Below, piece by piece: positions 26,480-35,932 of a stretch of 50,613 nt of DNA (within the stretch, counting starts at the first letter, position 1; the number at the start of each line of letters is the position of its first letter). The stretch lies in contig NZ_JANJZR010000031.1 in assembly GCF_024623065.1 (NCBI RefSeq), positions 1 through 50,613 on the forward strand, in the 5' to 3' direction. The position numbers and the translations under genes were made by a program. Below the pieces are notes generated by a model. The model saw only the letters and a program-made list of their open reading frames with translations. It had not been told where the DNA came from and did no database searches. Origin of the DNA: Bacteroides acidifaciens. GTDB taxonomy: Bacteria; Bacteroidota; Bacteroidia; Bacteroidales; Bacteroidaceae.

Positions 26480-27022
26480 GAGTGGAAGAAATATAAGTTA
26501 GGAGAAATAACCAGTAAAATAGGTAGTGGCGCAACACCTAAAGGAGGACGAGATTCCTACTTAGGTGGTAACATCGCATTGATAAGAAGCCAAAATGTAC
26601 TGGATTTTTCATTCTCCAAATTAGGTTTGGCTTATATCAATGAAGTGCAAGCTGAAAAACTTAGTAATGTTGAAGTTTATGAGAAGGATGTACTACTTAA
26701 TATAACAGGAGATTCTGTTGCAAGAGTATGTATTGTACCTAACAATGTACTTCCGGCAAGAGTAAATCAACACGTTGCTATTATAAGAGGAAACGATAAG
26801 GTAGATTATAGATACTTGCTGTATTATCTGCAATATATTAAACCTCAGTTATTATCCTTATCACAAGGTGGTGCTACAAGAAATGCACTTACTAAAAAAA
26901 TGATTGAGGAGTTAGAGGTAAAAATGCCTTCAAAAGGTATTCAAAAAGAGATAGTATCTATCTTGTACGCTCTCGATTCCAAAATCGAGCTAAACCGTCG
27001 GATAAATGATAATTTAAATTAA
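26474..27022 (+). CDS. hsdS: HsdS 5' half (first target-recognition domain only)
   Basis: 182 residues forming one recognition domain (MEEWKKYKLGEITSKIGSGA onward) and the first part of the central region (LDSKIELNRRINDNL). The frame stops two codons after the 16-bp site copy 3. It is the exact complement of the 3' half at 21862-22638: joining the two at the site would give a complete HsdS of normal length. Alone it cannot bind a bipartite target, although some half-S proteins dimerise. Confidence 0.82.
   Translation: MEEWKKYKLGEITSKIGSGATPKGGRDSYLGGNIALIRSQNVLDFSFSKLGLAYINEVQAEKLSNVEVYEKDVLLNITGDSVARVCIVPNNVLPARVNQHVAIIRGNDKVDYRYLLYYLQYIKPQLLSLSQGGATRNALTKKMIEELEVKMPSKGIQKEIVSILYALDSKIELNRRINDNLN
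27001..27016 (+). repeat. 16-bp hsdS recombination site, copy 3
   Basis: GATAAATGATAATTTA. Homology with the intact hsdS extends only upstream of this point and ends with the site. All three copies lie on the plus strand. Confidence 0.65.
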
Positions 27023-27040
27023 TCGCCTAATATATTCACT

Positions 27041-27691
27041 ATGCTTTGGATTCGAAAATATATTAACCAAACACCGAGTTTCAACTACTTTGAGACTCAC
27101 ATTTCAACCATCGAAAAGACAGTTGAAACGAATCCTGCATTATGTATAGAAACCTGTAAAAGTTTAGTTGAAAGTATATGCAAAACAATACTTACTAATC
27201 AAAATATCGAACACGATAACTATGGGCAATTTCAAGCTTTGGTAAAGCAAACAATAAATTGTCTGATAGATGCAAATGAATGCTATAAAGATGATTTATG
27301 TGAACTCGCCAGGAGAATAGCGTCAGTCTCCCAAAAACTAGCAGAAATAAGAAATATTTCCGGATTTGCGTCTCACGGTCAAGACATTAACCATATCTCA
27401 ATGAGTACAACAATGTCCTTACTGGCATACAAAATAACAGATGTGTTAGGTGGGTTTATTATACATTATTATATAAATCATGCAAGTAAAAGAGACTCAC
27501 GCATACATTATGAAGACTGCCAAGAATTTAACGAACTGTTTGACGAAGAAAATCCTCTGGAATTAGGTGGAGTTATTTTATCTGCTTCCGAAGCATTATA
27601 TAAACAAGACTATCAAGCATACAAAGAAATATATTTTTCATATTTAGATAACTTAGCAAAAGAACGAAAATATGTCATTTACAGAAGGTAG
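27041..27691 (+). CDS. Abortive-infection-like protein (Abi C-terminal type)
   Basis: 216 residues. Residues ~35-150 (ETCKSLVESICKTIL and LAEIRNISGFASHGQD) resemble the C-terminal domain found in abortive infection proteins: a helical segment with an asparagine and histidine after a long helix. The catalytic role of this domain is not established. The gene begins 18 bases after the hsdS half and overlaps the hsdR start by 20 bases, so it is translated as part of the restriction operon. Confidence 0.6.
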   Translation: MLWIRKYINQTPSFNYFETHISTIEKTVETNPALCIETCKSLVESICKTILTNQNIEHDNYGQFQALVKQTINCLIDANECYKDDLCELARRIASVSQKLAEIRNISGFASHGQDINHISMSTTMSLLAYKITDVLGGFIIHYYINHASKRDSRIHYEDCQEFNELFDEENPLELGGVILSASEALYKQDYQAYKEIYFSYLDNLAKERKYVIYRR

Positions 27692-30600
27692 TTATGAAAA
27701 AGCATTGATAGCTCTCTTCGAGAACTTAGGCTATCAGCATCAATATGGTCCCAATATTGAACGGGACTATTATGTACCTTTTTATGAAGAACAATTAATT
27801 GAAAGCTTAACCACTATCAATTATGGAAAACCTCGCCCGGCAATTGACGAAGCCATATCTAAACTAAAAGATATCGAAATAGGTAGCCTGCCACAAAGAA
27901 ATGAGCTTTTCATGGACTATCTTCAACATGGAATCGAGGTCTCTTTTTTCAACGGAAAAGAACAACGTAACGATATCATCTACCTGATAGATTACAATGA
28001 CAAAAACATCAAGCGTAATGACTTTAAAGTTATTAATCAATGGACGTTCGTTGAAAATTCAGAAAAGCGTGCTGATATTATTCTATTTGTCAATGGTTTG
28101 CCACTCGTTGTGATTGAGTTAAAATCTCCATCAAGAGAAGAAACAAATGTATCTGAAGCCTATCTTCAGTTACGTAATTACATGAAAGAAATTCCCTCAC
28201 TTTTCGTATATAATGTCTTTTGTGTAATGAGTGACATGGCTTGCTCAAAAGCGGGAACGATCACCAGCAATGAAGACCGTTATATGGAATGGAAAACCAA
28301 AGACGGGAAATATGAAAGTTCCCAGTTTATTGATTATGATACCTTTTTTGAAGGAATATTCATAAAAGAACGTTTCATTGACATTATCAAGAATTTCATT
28401 TGTTTTTCTAAAGAAGAGTCAGGTGCTGCAAAGATTTTAGCCGCCTATCACCAATATTTTGCTGTGAAGAAAGCAGTAGAACGAACTAAAAAGGCAACAC
28501 AAGGTGACGGAAAAATCGGAGTCTTCTGGCATACGCAAGGAAGCGGAAAATCACTATCAATGGTATTTTACGCTCATCTTCTTCAGGATGAATTAAGCCA
28601 ACCAACTATTGTAGTTATTACCGACCGGAATGATTTGGACGATCAACTCTATACTCAATTCTCCAAATGCCAACAATTCTTGCGCCAAATACCCATACAA
28701 GCTAAAAGCCGGGAAGATTTAAAATCACTATTAGCCGGACGAGAAGCCAACGGAATAATCTTCACTACAATGCAGAAGTTTGAGGAATCTGACGAACCTC
28801 TGTCTCTAAGAAGAAATATTGTAGTCATGACTGATGAAGCACATCGAGGACAATATGGATTTGAAGAAAAAGTAAACGAAGAAACTGGAAAAATATCAAT
28901 CGGTACTGCAAGAATTATACATAATTCATTACCCAATGCGTCCTTTATAGGTTTCACAGGAACGCCCATTTCCACTAAAGATCGAGATACAACAGAAGTG
29001 TTCGGCGACTATATCGACATCTACGATATGACACAAGCAGTATCCGATGGTGCAACTTGTCCTGTGTACTATGAATCTCGTGTCATCAACCTGAATCTTG
29101 ACAAAGATACATTGAAAGCAATAGATGACGAATATGAAATACTTGCGTCGGAAGGTGCTACTGAAGAACAGATAGAAAAGAGTAAAAAACAAATGTCGCA
29201 CCTTGAAGAGATACTTGGCGCACCTGCTACCATAGATTCACTGTGCAAAGATATTATAAATCATTACGAAGAAAACAGGCAATTTGAATTAACAGGAAAA
29301 GCAATGATCGTCGCTTATTCCCGCCCTATCGCAATGAGTATCTATCATAGAATCTTAGAACTTCGCCCCGACTGGACTGATAAAGTGAAGGTGGTAATGA
29401 CAGGCAGCAATAAAGATCCGGAAGAGTGGCATGACATTATTGGCAACAAACAATACAAGAAAGAACTTGCCAAGAAATTCAAAGACAACAATGACCCTAT
29501 GAAAATAGCCATAGTCGTAGATATGTGGCTTACAGGCTTTGACGTACCATCTCTAGCGACAATGTATGTCTATAAGCCAATGAGTGGGCACAATCTCATG
29601 CAAGCAATAGCTCGTGTGAACCGCGTCTTTAATGACAAAGCCGGTGGACTTGTTGTCGACTATATCGGAATAGCCAAAGCATTGAAACAAGCAATGCACG
29701 ACTATACAGTGCGAGATCAAAAAAGATTCGGCAATCCCGATATCAAAAAAACTGCTCTTATTAAGTTTCAAGAGAAATTGGAAGTTTGCCGAGATATCTT
29801 CCACGGTTTTGATTATAGCAACTTTCAATCCGGCACAGATAACGATCGTGCACAAATTATCAAAGGGGGAGTCAACTTCCTCATGGACAGTAATAAGAAT
29901 GATAAAATGCAACTATTCCAAAAGGAATCGTCCCTATTACATAGTTCAATCACATTATGCCGTAGCCTGCTTAATGAGCAACAACGCTATGAAGCAGCTT
30001 TTTTTGAGACAGTACGCATATTACTATCCAGAATGACAGGCAAAGGTAAAGTTTCCAAAAAAGAAATAAACGCCCGTATTGGCGAACTTATCAAACAAAG
30101 TGTAAAAAGTGAAGGTATAATCAATTTATTCTCGGATGTAAAAGCCGAATTCTCCATTTTTGACACAGCATTCTTGGAAGAAATATCCAAAATGAAAGAG
30201 AAAAATATAGCAATAGAGCTATTAAAGAAACTTTTGGCGGAAAGAGTTACCATATATCAAAAAACTAATTTAGTTCAAGCGGAAAAGTTTTCTGATTTAT
30301 TAAACAGAGCATTATCTAACTATTTGAAAGGATTACTTACTAATGAAGAAGTCATTCAAGAGTTATTAAAGCTTGCTGCAGAAATCTCGGAATCAGAAAA
30401 TCAAGGCAATGAATTAGGACTTACTGCAGAAGAAAAATCATTTTACGATGCTTTGACCAAACCGAGAGCAGTACAAGATATATATACGAACGAACAACTA
30501 GTTGCGATGACAAAGGAGTTAACAGACGCTCTACGCAAAAATCGCACAATTGACTGGCAGAAAAAAGAATCCGCCAGAGCAGGGATGCGCCGTATGATAA

Positions 30601-30806
30601 AAAGACTTTTGAAAAAATATAAATATCCACCAGAAGAAGCTGAAAATGCACTGGAAACAGTTATCCATCAATGTGAGCAATGGACTGATAATGATTCTGA
30701 TGAATACTCTATCAATGAAAGTATACAAAAGTATAACTTTCAACCAAGCTACTACTCAATAGCTGCTGATGAAATACAAGAAGGATATAATAAAAAAAAT
30801 CAATGA
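27672..30806 (+). CDS. hsdR: Type I restriction subunit HsdR
   Basis: The complete 1,044-residue motor nuclease has D135 and E149-L-K151 of the PD-(D/E)xK site (RADIILFVNG, VIELKS), Walker A HTQGSGKS (~287-294), DEAH (~388-391), GFTGTP and the C-terminal motif IARVNRV, followed by a helical region. It translocates DNA and cuts unmodified sequence when joined to HsdM and HsdS. It is intact, unlike the hsdR at 7267-10495, from which it differs clearly. Confidence 0.93.
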   Translation: MSFTEGSYEKALIALFENLGYQHQYGPNIERDYYVPFYEEQLIESLTTINYGKPRPAIDEAISKLKDIEIGSLPQRNELFMDYLQHGIEVSFFNGKEQRNDIIYLIDYNDKNIKRNDFKVINQWTFVENSEKRADIILFVNGLPLVVIELKSPSREETNVSEAYLQLRNYMKEIPSLFVYNVFCVMSDMACSKAGTITSNEDRYMEWKTKDGKYESSQFIDYDTFFEGIFIKERFIDIIKNFICFSKEESGAAKILAAYHQYFAVKKAVERTKKATQGDGKIGVFWHTQGSGKSLSMVFYAHLLQDELSQPTIVVITDRNDLDDQLYTQFSKCQQFLRQIPIQAKSREDLKSLLAGREANGIIFTTMQKFEESDEPLSLRRNIVVMTDEAHRGQYGFEEKVNEETGKISIGTARIIHNSLPNASFIGFTGTPISTKDRDTTEVFGDYIDIYDMTQAVSDGATCPVYYESRVINLNLDKDTLKAIDDEYEILASEGATEEQIEKSKKQMSHLEEILGAPATIDSLCKDIINHYEENRQFELTGKAMIVAYSRPIAMSIYHRILELRPDWTDKVKVVMTGSNKDPEEWHDIIGNKQYKKELAKKFKDNNDPMKIAIVVDMWLTGFDVPSLATMYVYKPMSGHNLMQAIARVNRVFNDKAGGLVVDYIGIAKALKQAMHDYTVRDQKRFGNPDIKKTALIKFQEKLEVCRDIFHGFDYSNFQSGTDNDRAQIIKGGVNFLMDSNKNDKMQLFQKESSLLHSSITLCRSLLNEQQRYEAAFFETVRILLSRMTGKGKVSKKEINARIGELIKQSVKSEGIINLFSDVKAEFSIFDTAFLEEISKMKEKNIAIELLKKLLAERVTIYQKTNLVQAEKFSDLLNRALSNYLKGLLTNEEVIQELLKLAAEISESENQGNELGLTAEEKSFYDALTKPRAVQDIYTNEQLVAMTKELTDALRKNRTIDWQKKESARAGMRRMIKRLLKKYKYPPEEAENALETVIHQCEQWTDNDSDEYSINESIQKYNFQPSYYSIAADEIQEGYNKKNQ

Positions 30807-30832
30807 CTTTTAAAGATTTAATTGAATAACAT

Positions 30833-32950
30833 ATGAAAGGACATGAAATACCTCTTAGTAAATATATTGAAGGAAACAAAATGCAATTAATTATTCCTGT
30901 ATATCAAAGGAACTATGACTGGAAAAAAGAAAATTGCGATCAGTTGTTTAACGATCTGAAAAAGCTAGTCCATTCCGAAAGGAACCATTTCTTCGGATCT
31001 ATTGTAACAGGAGTAGCTGATTCAATTGGGAATAACAGGCTTGTTATAGATGGTCAACAACGTATTACAACCATTTCTATTCTTCTTTTAGCAGCGATAC
31101 ATGCTTCAGAAAAAGGAGAAATGGAGATAAGTGATATTTATAAAATAGATGAAGCCACAGAAATTTTCCTAATGGCAAAATATTGTGCATCTGAAAGGAA
31201 ATATAAACTTGTCCCTATAGAAAGGGATATGGAGGCTTACGATAAAGTATTTGCTGGCGACCCGACAAAGTTTGTGACGGACTCCAAAATTACCAATAAC
31301 TACATTCATTTCTATGAATTACTTACAAAAGGAAATCGGCCTTTCACTTTTGATGAATTGCTGAATGCAATCGAAAAACTTCAAATAATTTCTATTGAGC
31401 TCGAATCAAGCGATGATGCACAACTTATCTTCGAAAGTTTAAACTCAACCGGCCTTGCTCTTACAGAAGCAGACAAAATTAGGAATTATCTCCTAATGTC
31501 ACTATCAAGAGAAGAGCAACAAGAGTATTTTAAAAAATACTGGCAAAAGATTGAACTGTCAACTGGGAATGAGCCTACAATGTTCCTAAGAGACTATCTA
31601 ACTATAATTCAACAACTCCAACGTCCGCCACGTATAAATCTATTATACTTTGAATGGAAAAAGTACATGGAGGACCGTGATAGGAAGGTTGAGCTTGCTA
31701 AGATGTTGGACTATGCAAAATTCTATTATCAAGCGACTAATGCACAACTATCTACCGAAAAACTATCAAAGAAAATGCGACAAATATGTAACATCCAAAC
31801 AGATGTTTTTAACGTGTTTTTCATTCCATTTTTAAAATATGCCAAAGATAAAGAACTATCAGAGTCGGAAATCTATAATGTGATTGACCTAATAGAAAAC
31901 TTTATGGCAAGACGTATTGTATGCAATATTCCCGGTAACGCTTTGACACAAGTATTCTGCGCTCTACACAAAGATGTATTGAAAAGTTATGAGGAATATA
32001 AAGATGCCGGTATAGATTGTCCGTACAGATACGCCGAAATTTTAACATACCACATTATGAGAAGAGATGGTAACTATCAGTTGCCTCGTGACACACAATT
32101 TATTGAAGCCATCAAGACTCGTGACGCATATCACATGCCAAAACCTTTCCAAGTATTTTTATTTGAACGCCTCGAAAATGCTATTTCAGGTGAGTACAAT
32201 GACGTTGCTAATCAAATGAATAAAAAAAATGCAAGCATTGAACATATTATGCCACAAACACTTAATGACGAATGGCGCCAGATGCTTGGCAGCAAGTATG
32301 AAGCTCTAAAAGAGAAATACCTTCATACCTTTGCAAACCTGACTTTGACTGGAATCAATAGTGAACTTAGTAATAACTCATTTATTACTAAACGTGACGG
32401 TAAAATGAAGAGCGGAACAAAATATCCAGGCTATAAAGATTCCATATATCGCCTTACACGTGGAGTAACAGAATGTAATCAGTGGACAGAGGCTGAACTT
32501 ATTAAACGTGGTCAAGAAATAGTTGACATTTTTATGAGTTTATATCCTCAGCCAAAAACAGAATTCAAACCAATTCCTAAGCCTATTGATGAAATTAGTC
32601 TTGAAGATGAAACATTTAATCCAGCTAATAGATTATTGCGTGGATTCACACTATTTGGACAGACGTACACTGAGACAACATGGAAAAGCATGTTATTACG
32701 CATCGTGAATATTTTATCTGACAAGTATCCAGACATAGTGGAATCACTGTATGATGCAGGAAGCTATTTTTGGAAAACACCAGGCGATAATGAACAATAT
32801 TGCACAAAAATTTCTAATGGCAAATACCTATGGACCTCAATGGATAATAAGAACAAACTTCGTTGTCTACGATATTTGTTTGAAAAGTGCGATATAGCTG
32901 AATCCGAATTAACCATTCAGCTAGAAGTTCAAAAAGAGCAAGAGGAATAA
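30833..32950 (+). CDS. DUF262/DUF1524 protein (GmrSD-like type IV nuclease)
   Basis: 705 residues. The DUF262 part has IPVYQRNYDW (~21-30), DGQQRITT (~73-80) and FESLNSTGLALTEADK (~200-215). The DUF1524 part has the HNH motif EHIMPQ (~470-475) with the downstream Asn in ANLTLTG (~501-507). The last ~100 residues form a further domain. GmrSD proteins use NTP in the DUF262 part to direct cleavage of modified phage DNA. The gene begins 26 bases after hsdR on the same strand, adding a modification-dependent layer to the island. Confidence 0.85.
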   Translation: MKGHEIPLSKYIEGNKMQLIIPVYQRNYDWKKENCDQLFNDLKKLVHSERNHFFGSIVTGVADSIGNNRLVIDGQQRITTISILLLAAIHASEKGEMEISDIYKIDEATEIFLMAKYCASERKYKLVPIERDMEAYDKVFAGDPTKFVTDSKITNNYIHFYELLTKGNRPFTFDELLNAIEKLQIISIELESSDDAQLIFESLNSTGLALTEADKIRNYLLMSLSREEQQEYFKKYWQKIELSTGNEPTMFLRDYLTIIQQLQRPPRINLLYFEWKKYMEDRDRKVELAKMLDYAKFYYQATNAQLSTEKLSKKMRQICNIQTDVFNVFFIPFLKYAKDKELSESEIYNVIDLIENFMARRIVCNIPGNALTQVFCALHKDVLKSYEEYKDAGIDCPYRYAEILTYHIMRRDGNYQLPRDTQFIEAIKTRDAYHMPKPFQVFLFERLENAISGEYNDVANQMNKKNASIEHIMPQTLNDEWRQMLGSKYEALKEKYLHTFANLTLTGINSELSNNSFITKRDGKMKSGTKYPGYKDSIYRLTRGVTECNQWTEAELIKRGQEIVDIFMSLYPQPKTEFKPIPKPIDEISLEDETFNPANRLLRGFTLFGQTYTETTWKSMLLRIVNILSDKYPDIVESLYDAGSYFWKTPGDNEQYCTKISNGKYLWTSMDNKNKLRCLRYLFEKCDIAESELTIQLEVQKEQEE

Positions 32951-32971
32951 ATTAAGATTTTAGAATACAAA

Positions 32972-33015
32972 AAACAGGATTCAAATATAAACAAAATCAT
33001 AACTGAATCCTGTTT
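32972..33015 (+). terminator. Terminator of the restriction operon
   Basis: AAACAGGATTCA (32972-32983) pairs perfectly with TGAATCCTGTTT (33004-33015), 21 bases after the DUF262 gene. The T-run after it is short. Confidence 0.65.
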
Positions 33016-33096
33016 CTATTTACACAAATTTTGAAAAGGACTTCTTACATATCAGTAATATTTGTCCAAACGTTTCTCATTCCCAAAATAAAGCCC

Positions 33097-33104
33097 TACT
33101 TTTG
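33097..33104 (+). promoter_or_regulatory. Promoter -7 box of the DUF6078-like gene
   Basis: TACTTTTG matches TAnnTTTG, 67 bases before the ATG at 33172. Confidence 0.5.
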
Positions 33105-33171
33105 TGAAGAATATTTTCCCGTATATAAACGTATCAACCAAATATTTCACAAATAAAAGAATCCCTACAAA

Positions 33172-33606
33172 ATGAAAGAAGAATCCGACAGTCTGTCTGT
33201 CCCCTACAAATTCGCCCGTTGTTACAACGACCGATGCCCGCAAGCCGCAAAATGCTTGCGCTACATAGCTGCACAAAGTGAAACAGCCGATTACCTTTAT
33301 ATTCCCATCGTTAATCCGGCACGTTATCCTGCGGATGGGAACCAATGCGAATGTTTCAAGACTGCCGTCAAAGTTCATGTGGCGTGGGGGCTAAAACGGT
33401 TGCTCGACAGAATCCCTTATGAAGATGCGGTCAGTATCAGAATACAATTGATAGGACACTATGGGAAAACAGGATATTACAGGTTTTATCGTGGAGAACG
33501 GGGACTTATGCCTAAAGACCAAGCCTACATCAAACAATTGTTCCGCAATAAAGGAATCAAAGAAGAACCAACTTACCAACGCTACACAGAAGAATATATT
33601 TGGTAA
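33172..33606 (+). CDS. DUF6078-like protein
   Basis: The 144-residue protein has cysteines near the N terminus (ARCYNDRCPQAAKC, ~15-28) and a CEC at ~60-62, so it may bind metal. I recognise it as the DUF6078 type found in Bacteroides; the function is unknown. It ends four bases before the left inverted repeat that borders the VapE-like gene, and it converges with that gene. The same two types of gene may be found together elsewhere, which hints at a functional link. Confidence 0.55.
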   Translation: MKEESDSLSVPYKFARCYNDRCPQAAKCLRYIAAQSETADYLYIPIVNPARYPADGNQCECFKTAVKVHVAWGLKRLLDRIPYEDAVSIRIQLIGHYGKTGYYRFYRGERGLMPKDQAYIKQLFRNKGIKEEPTYQRYTEEYIW

Positions 33607-33610
33607 ATTG

Positions 33611-33712
33611 CTGTCATCTGTCACAGATTAGGGGTTAATACATTCGTAATGAACCGATAAGACTGTGACAGCAAGAGGTGACAGCAAGGTGACGGCATTT
33701 TTTGCCGTCACC
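33611..33712 (+). repeat. Left ~100-bp inverted repeat of the VapE unit
   Basis: Outer motif CTGTCATCTGTCACA (33611-33625), 38 unrelated bases, then TGTGACAGCA, GGTGACAGCA and GGTGACGGCA, closing with the reverse motif TGCCGTCACC. The last parts form a perfect hairpin (33688-33697 with 33703-33712) that overlaps the stop of the VapE-like gene and could also terminate it. Confidence 0.75.
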
Positions 33713-35798
33713 GGCTCATGAGTCTTACCACATGATAGAGTGTACCGCTACGCGTATGTTTGGAAGGGATTTCCTGCTTTTTCAGTATTCTCCCGAAAGA
33801 ATTAACCCTTTTGACAGACATCGGGATGGAACTGCCTTTTTGGATTTCTTCCATAATCTCGGCAGGAGACAACCACTCCCCTTCTTCCGACTGCGCGGCA
33901 CGGAAATAACGGAAGAAAAGTTGCTCTTCCGGCGGAACTTGTTCAAATTCACGGTTGTTTTCCACCATAATCTTTTCTTCCTCCCGGTCGAACCAGTAAC
34001 GCTCGCCATGTTCCAATTCATACATGGCTTGCGCATAAAGCTGCTCATAGTCTATCGGACGGTTGGTGTCAATCACTCCGGTCACTTCGATGCAAATAAA
34101 ACGACGGCTACCGGAAGGGTCGGTCAACAAGTCTTTTTGGTTACTCGTAGCTATAAACGAGGCGTAACGACGCATTTCGAGCACGGCACTCCCATGGGGT
34201 TTCCTCACATTCAGTACAGGCTTTTGCAAAATATGTTTCAGGAAGCCTTGTTGCGTCGAACTCACCTGATCAAATTCATCTATGTTGATGAGCGCAAAAC
34301 GATTAAGATAAAGTTCGGCATCTTTCTTTCGGGAGAAATCAATGCTGTCGGTATAGTAGGCACGCTCGGAAGGGGGCATTATGCTCCGGCAAAAGGTAGA
34401 TTTGCGCGTTCCTTGCGGACCGACCAATAAGGGCGATACACTGTTGGCATACTTTTTATCGCTTCCTTTCCAATGAGAAACCATATTGAGGAACCAACGG
34501 TGGAATAAATCCGTCCAATACGGATTCTTACAGGGAACGGTGGCTGCCAACGCGCGGATACGGTCTTTGCCGTCCCACCCGGGAAGCCGGTAGAGAAAAT
34601 CTTCCAACGGATTGAATACGGGCACGCGATTGGAGTAGACATAACGGCTGATATCCCTGTCCCACAACGGAATGCCTTCCATTTGCGCATCCAAGGCAAT
34701 GCTGTTCAGCGCACGTTTGTCAAGAGGATTGAAACGGAAACGGAAAGAAAGCCTTTCACGATATTCCACCTCGCCGATTTGGGTGTTATGGCGGAATTCA
34801 TAGCGGCGTTTCATGAATTCTTCGGTCTGCAAGGCGAGTTGCTGCTCTTTGGTCAGACTGATATGCTTGCCGAAACCTTTGCATTCGGTATATATATTGC
34901 CAATCATTTGTCGGATAAGCGCTTCCTGTTTGTGCATATAGAAATGGAAAACGGTACGTTTCACGACTTCTTCCTGGGGAAGTCCCGAAGCAAAACAGTT
35001 TTTAGCCAGTTGTACGACTAAAGGATGCCATGTGTCTTCGCGCAATTCGAGTCCCGCTTCCCTAAGATCGATGTATGCTTTGCGCAAGGCAGCCTCGAAA
35101 AGCATCAGGAAAGCCATTTCAGCATCATATCCCGGCATGGCACGGATCAATGGAGATTTTTCCGACTGAACCGCTTCGCGGAAAGTGGTTTCTTCGGGCA
35201 TGGATGACGGTTGGGAGAGATAAAACTGAACCGAATCCGGACGATAGATAATGTCCGGGTCGTAGGATAAGCGTGAATATTGTTCCAAAGTCGGTTCTTT
35301 GGGAAGGATATCGAACGGGATTTGGGGCTGATAACACTTCACAGCCAACCGATAGGCGTGGGCATGGAACAGTTCCGCCTCTTCCTGTGTTTTGGGAAGG
35401 GAGTTGTCCGGTCGGGTGAAGGTAGTCCATATTTTCACCGTTTTGCCACTTGAACCTACGAAAGCACAACGAGTTTGCGGTTGCTCGCAGGCTTTTCGTT
35501 TCACTAAAGCGATTTCGGACTTATTGGATAAAGGACCGACAGTCAGTTCCACCATACCATTGTAGGTTTTCATCTGCTTCTGACCGTTTACTTTTCGGAA
35601 TTCGGCGGCGGGAATTATCTGAGGAAGTTTATCGGCAAACACACACCGTTTATCGGAAAGGGTATATCGCAGATGCTCTCTGAAGGTAGAAACAGGACGG
35701 GATTTTATTTCCGTCTTTATCTTATTCACCAGTATATCAAGATCCATTACGCTGAGCGCTATCGTATCTTCGTTCTTACGAAATTGAGTGATTTTCAT
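33708..35798 (-). CDS. BT4734-like/VapE-type P-loop protein
   Basis: About 696 residues. The N-terminal ~190 match the BT4734/VirE N-terminal domain (MKITQFRKNEDTIALSVMDL). The C-terminal half is the VapE P-loop domain: Walker A GPQGTRKST (~460-468), Walker B LINIDEFD (~503-510), then TSNQKDLLTDPSGSRRF. VapE proteins resemble superfamily 3 helicases and often sit with primases in phages and satellites. The ATG at 35798 is chosen because the extra 30 residues upstream look non-coding. The gene and the 22-bp array before it lie between inverted repeats, suggesting a replication-type unit. Confidence 0.8.
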   Translation of the reverse strand: MKITQFRKNEDTIALSVMDLDILVNKIKTEIKSRPVSTFREHLRYTLSDKRCVFADKLPQIIPAAEFRKVNGQKQMKTYNGMVELTVGPLSNKSEIALVKRKACEQPQTRCAFVGSSGKTVKIWTTFTRPDNSLPKTQEEAELFHAHAYRLAVKCYQPQIPFDILPKEPTLEQYSRLSYDPDIIYRPDSVQFYLSQPSSMPEETTFREAVQSEKSPLIRAMPGYDAEMAFLMLFEAALRKAYIDLREAGLELREDTWHPLVVQLAKNCFASGLPQEEVVKRTVFHFYMHKQEALIRQMIGNIYTECKGFGKHISLTKEQQLALQTEEFMKRRYEFRHNTQIGEVEYRERLSFRFRFNPLDKRALNSIALDAQMEGIPLWDRDISRYVYSNRVPVFNPLEDFLYRLPGWDGKDRIRALAATVPCKNPYWTDLFHRWFLNMVSHWKGSDKKYANSVSPLLVGPQGTRKSTFCRSIMPPSERAYYTDSIDFSRKKDAELYLNRFALINIDEFDQVSSTQQGFLKHILQKPVLNVRKPHGSAVLEMRRYASFIATSNQKDLLTDPSGSRRFICIEVTGVIDTNRPIDYEQLYAQAMYELEHGERYWFDREEEKIMVENNREFEQVPPEEQLFFRYFRAAQSEEGEWLSPAEIMEEIQKGSSIPMSVKRVNSFGRILKKQEIPSKHTRSGTLYHVVRLMSR

Positions 35799-35932
35799 TA
35801 ATTTGATAATAAGTATGTTTGTCAGCGTCTTTATGAGCGTTGAGATTGCTAAGTTAGTCATAATATCCGAGACCGGCAAGGATGACAAGTTATTAATTAC
35901 AGGTCAACTGATTTTCTCCTGCATGAAATTTT

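Noticed and set aside
20867..27022. Classical inversion shufflon
   Set aside because: All three copies of the site and all hsdS pieces are on the plus strand; I found no inverted copy in this region, although I could not run an exhaustive search.
33702..34430. 242-aa plus-strand ORF
   Set aside because: It is a shadow opposite the VapE-like gene, whose P-loop and other motifs are clear on the minus strand.
34683..35021. 112-aa plus-strand ORF inside the VapE-like gene
   Set aside because: It is a frame shadow with no support.
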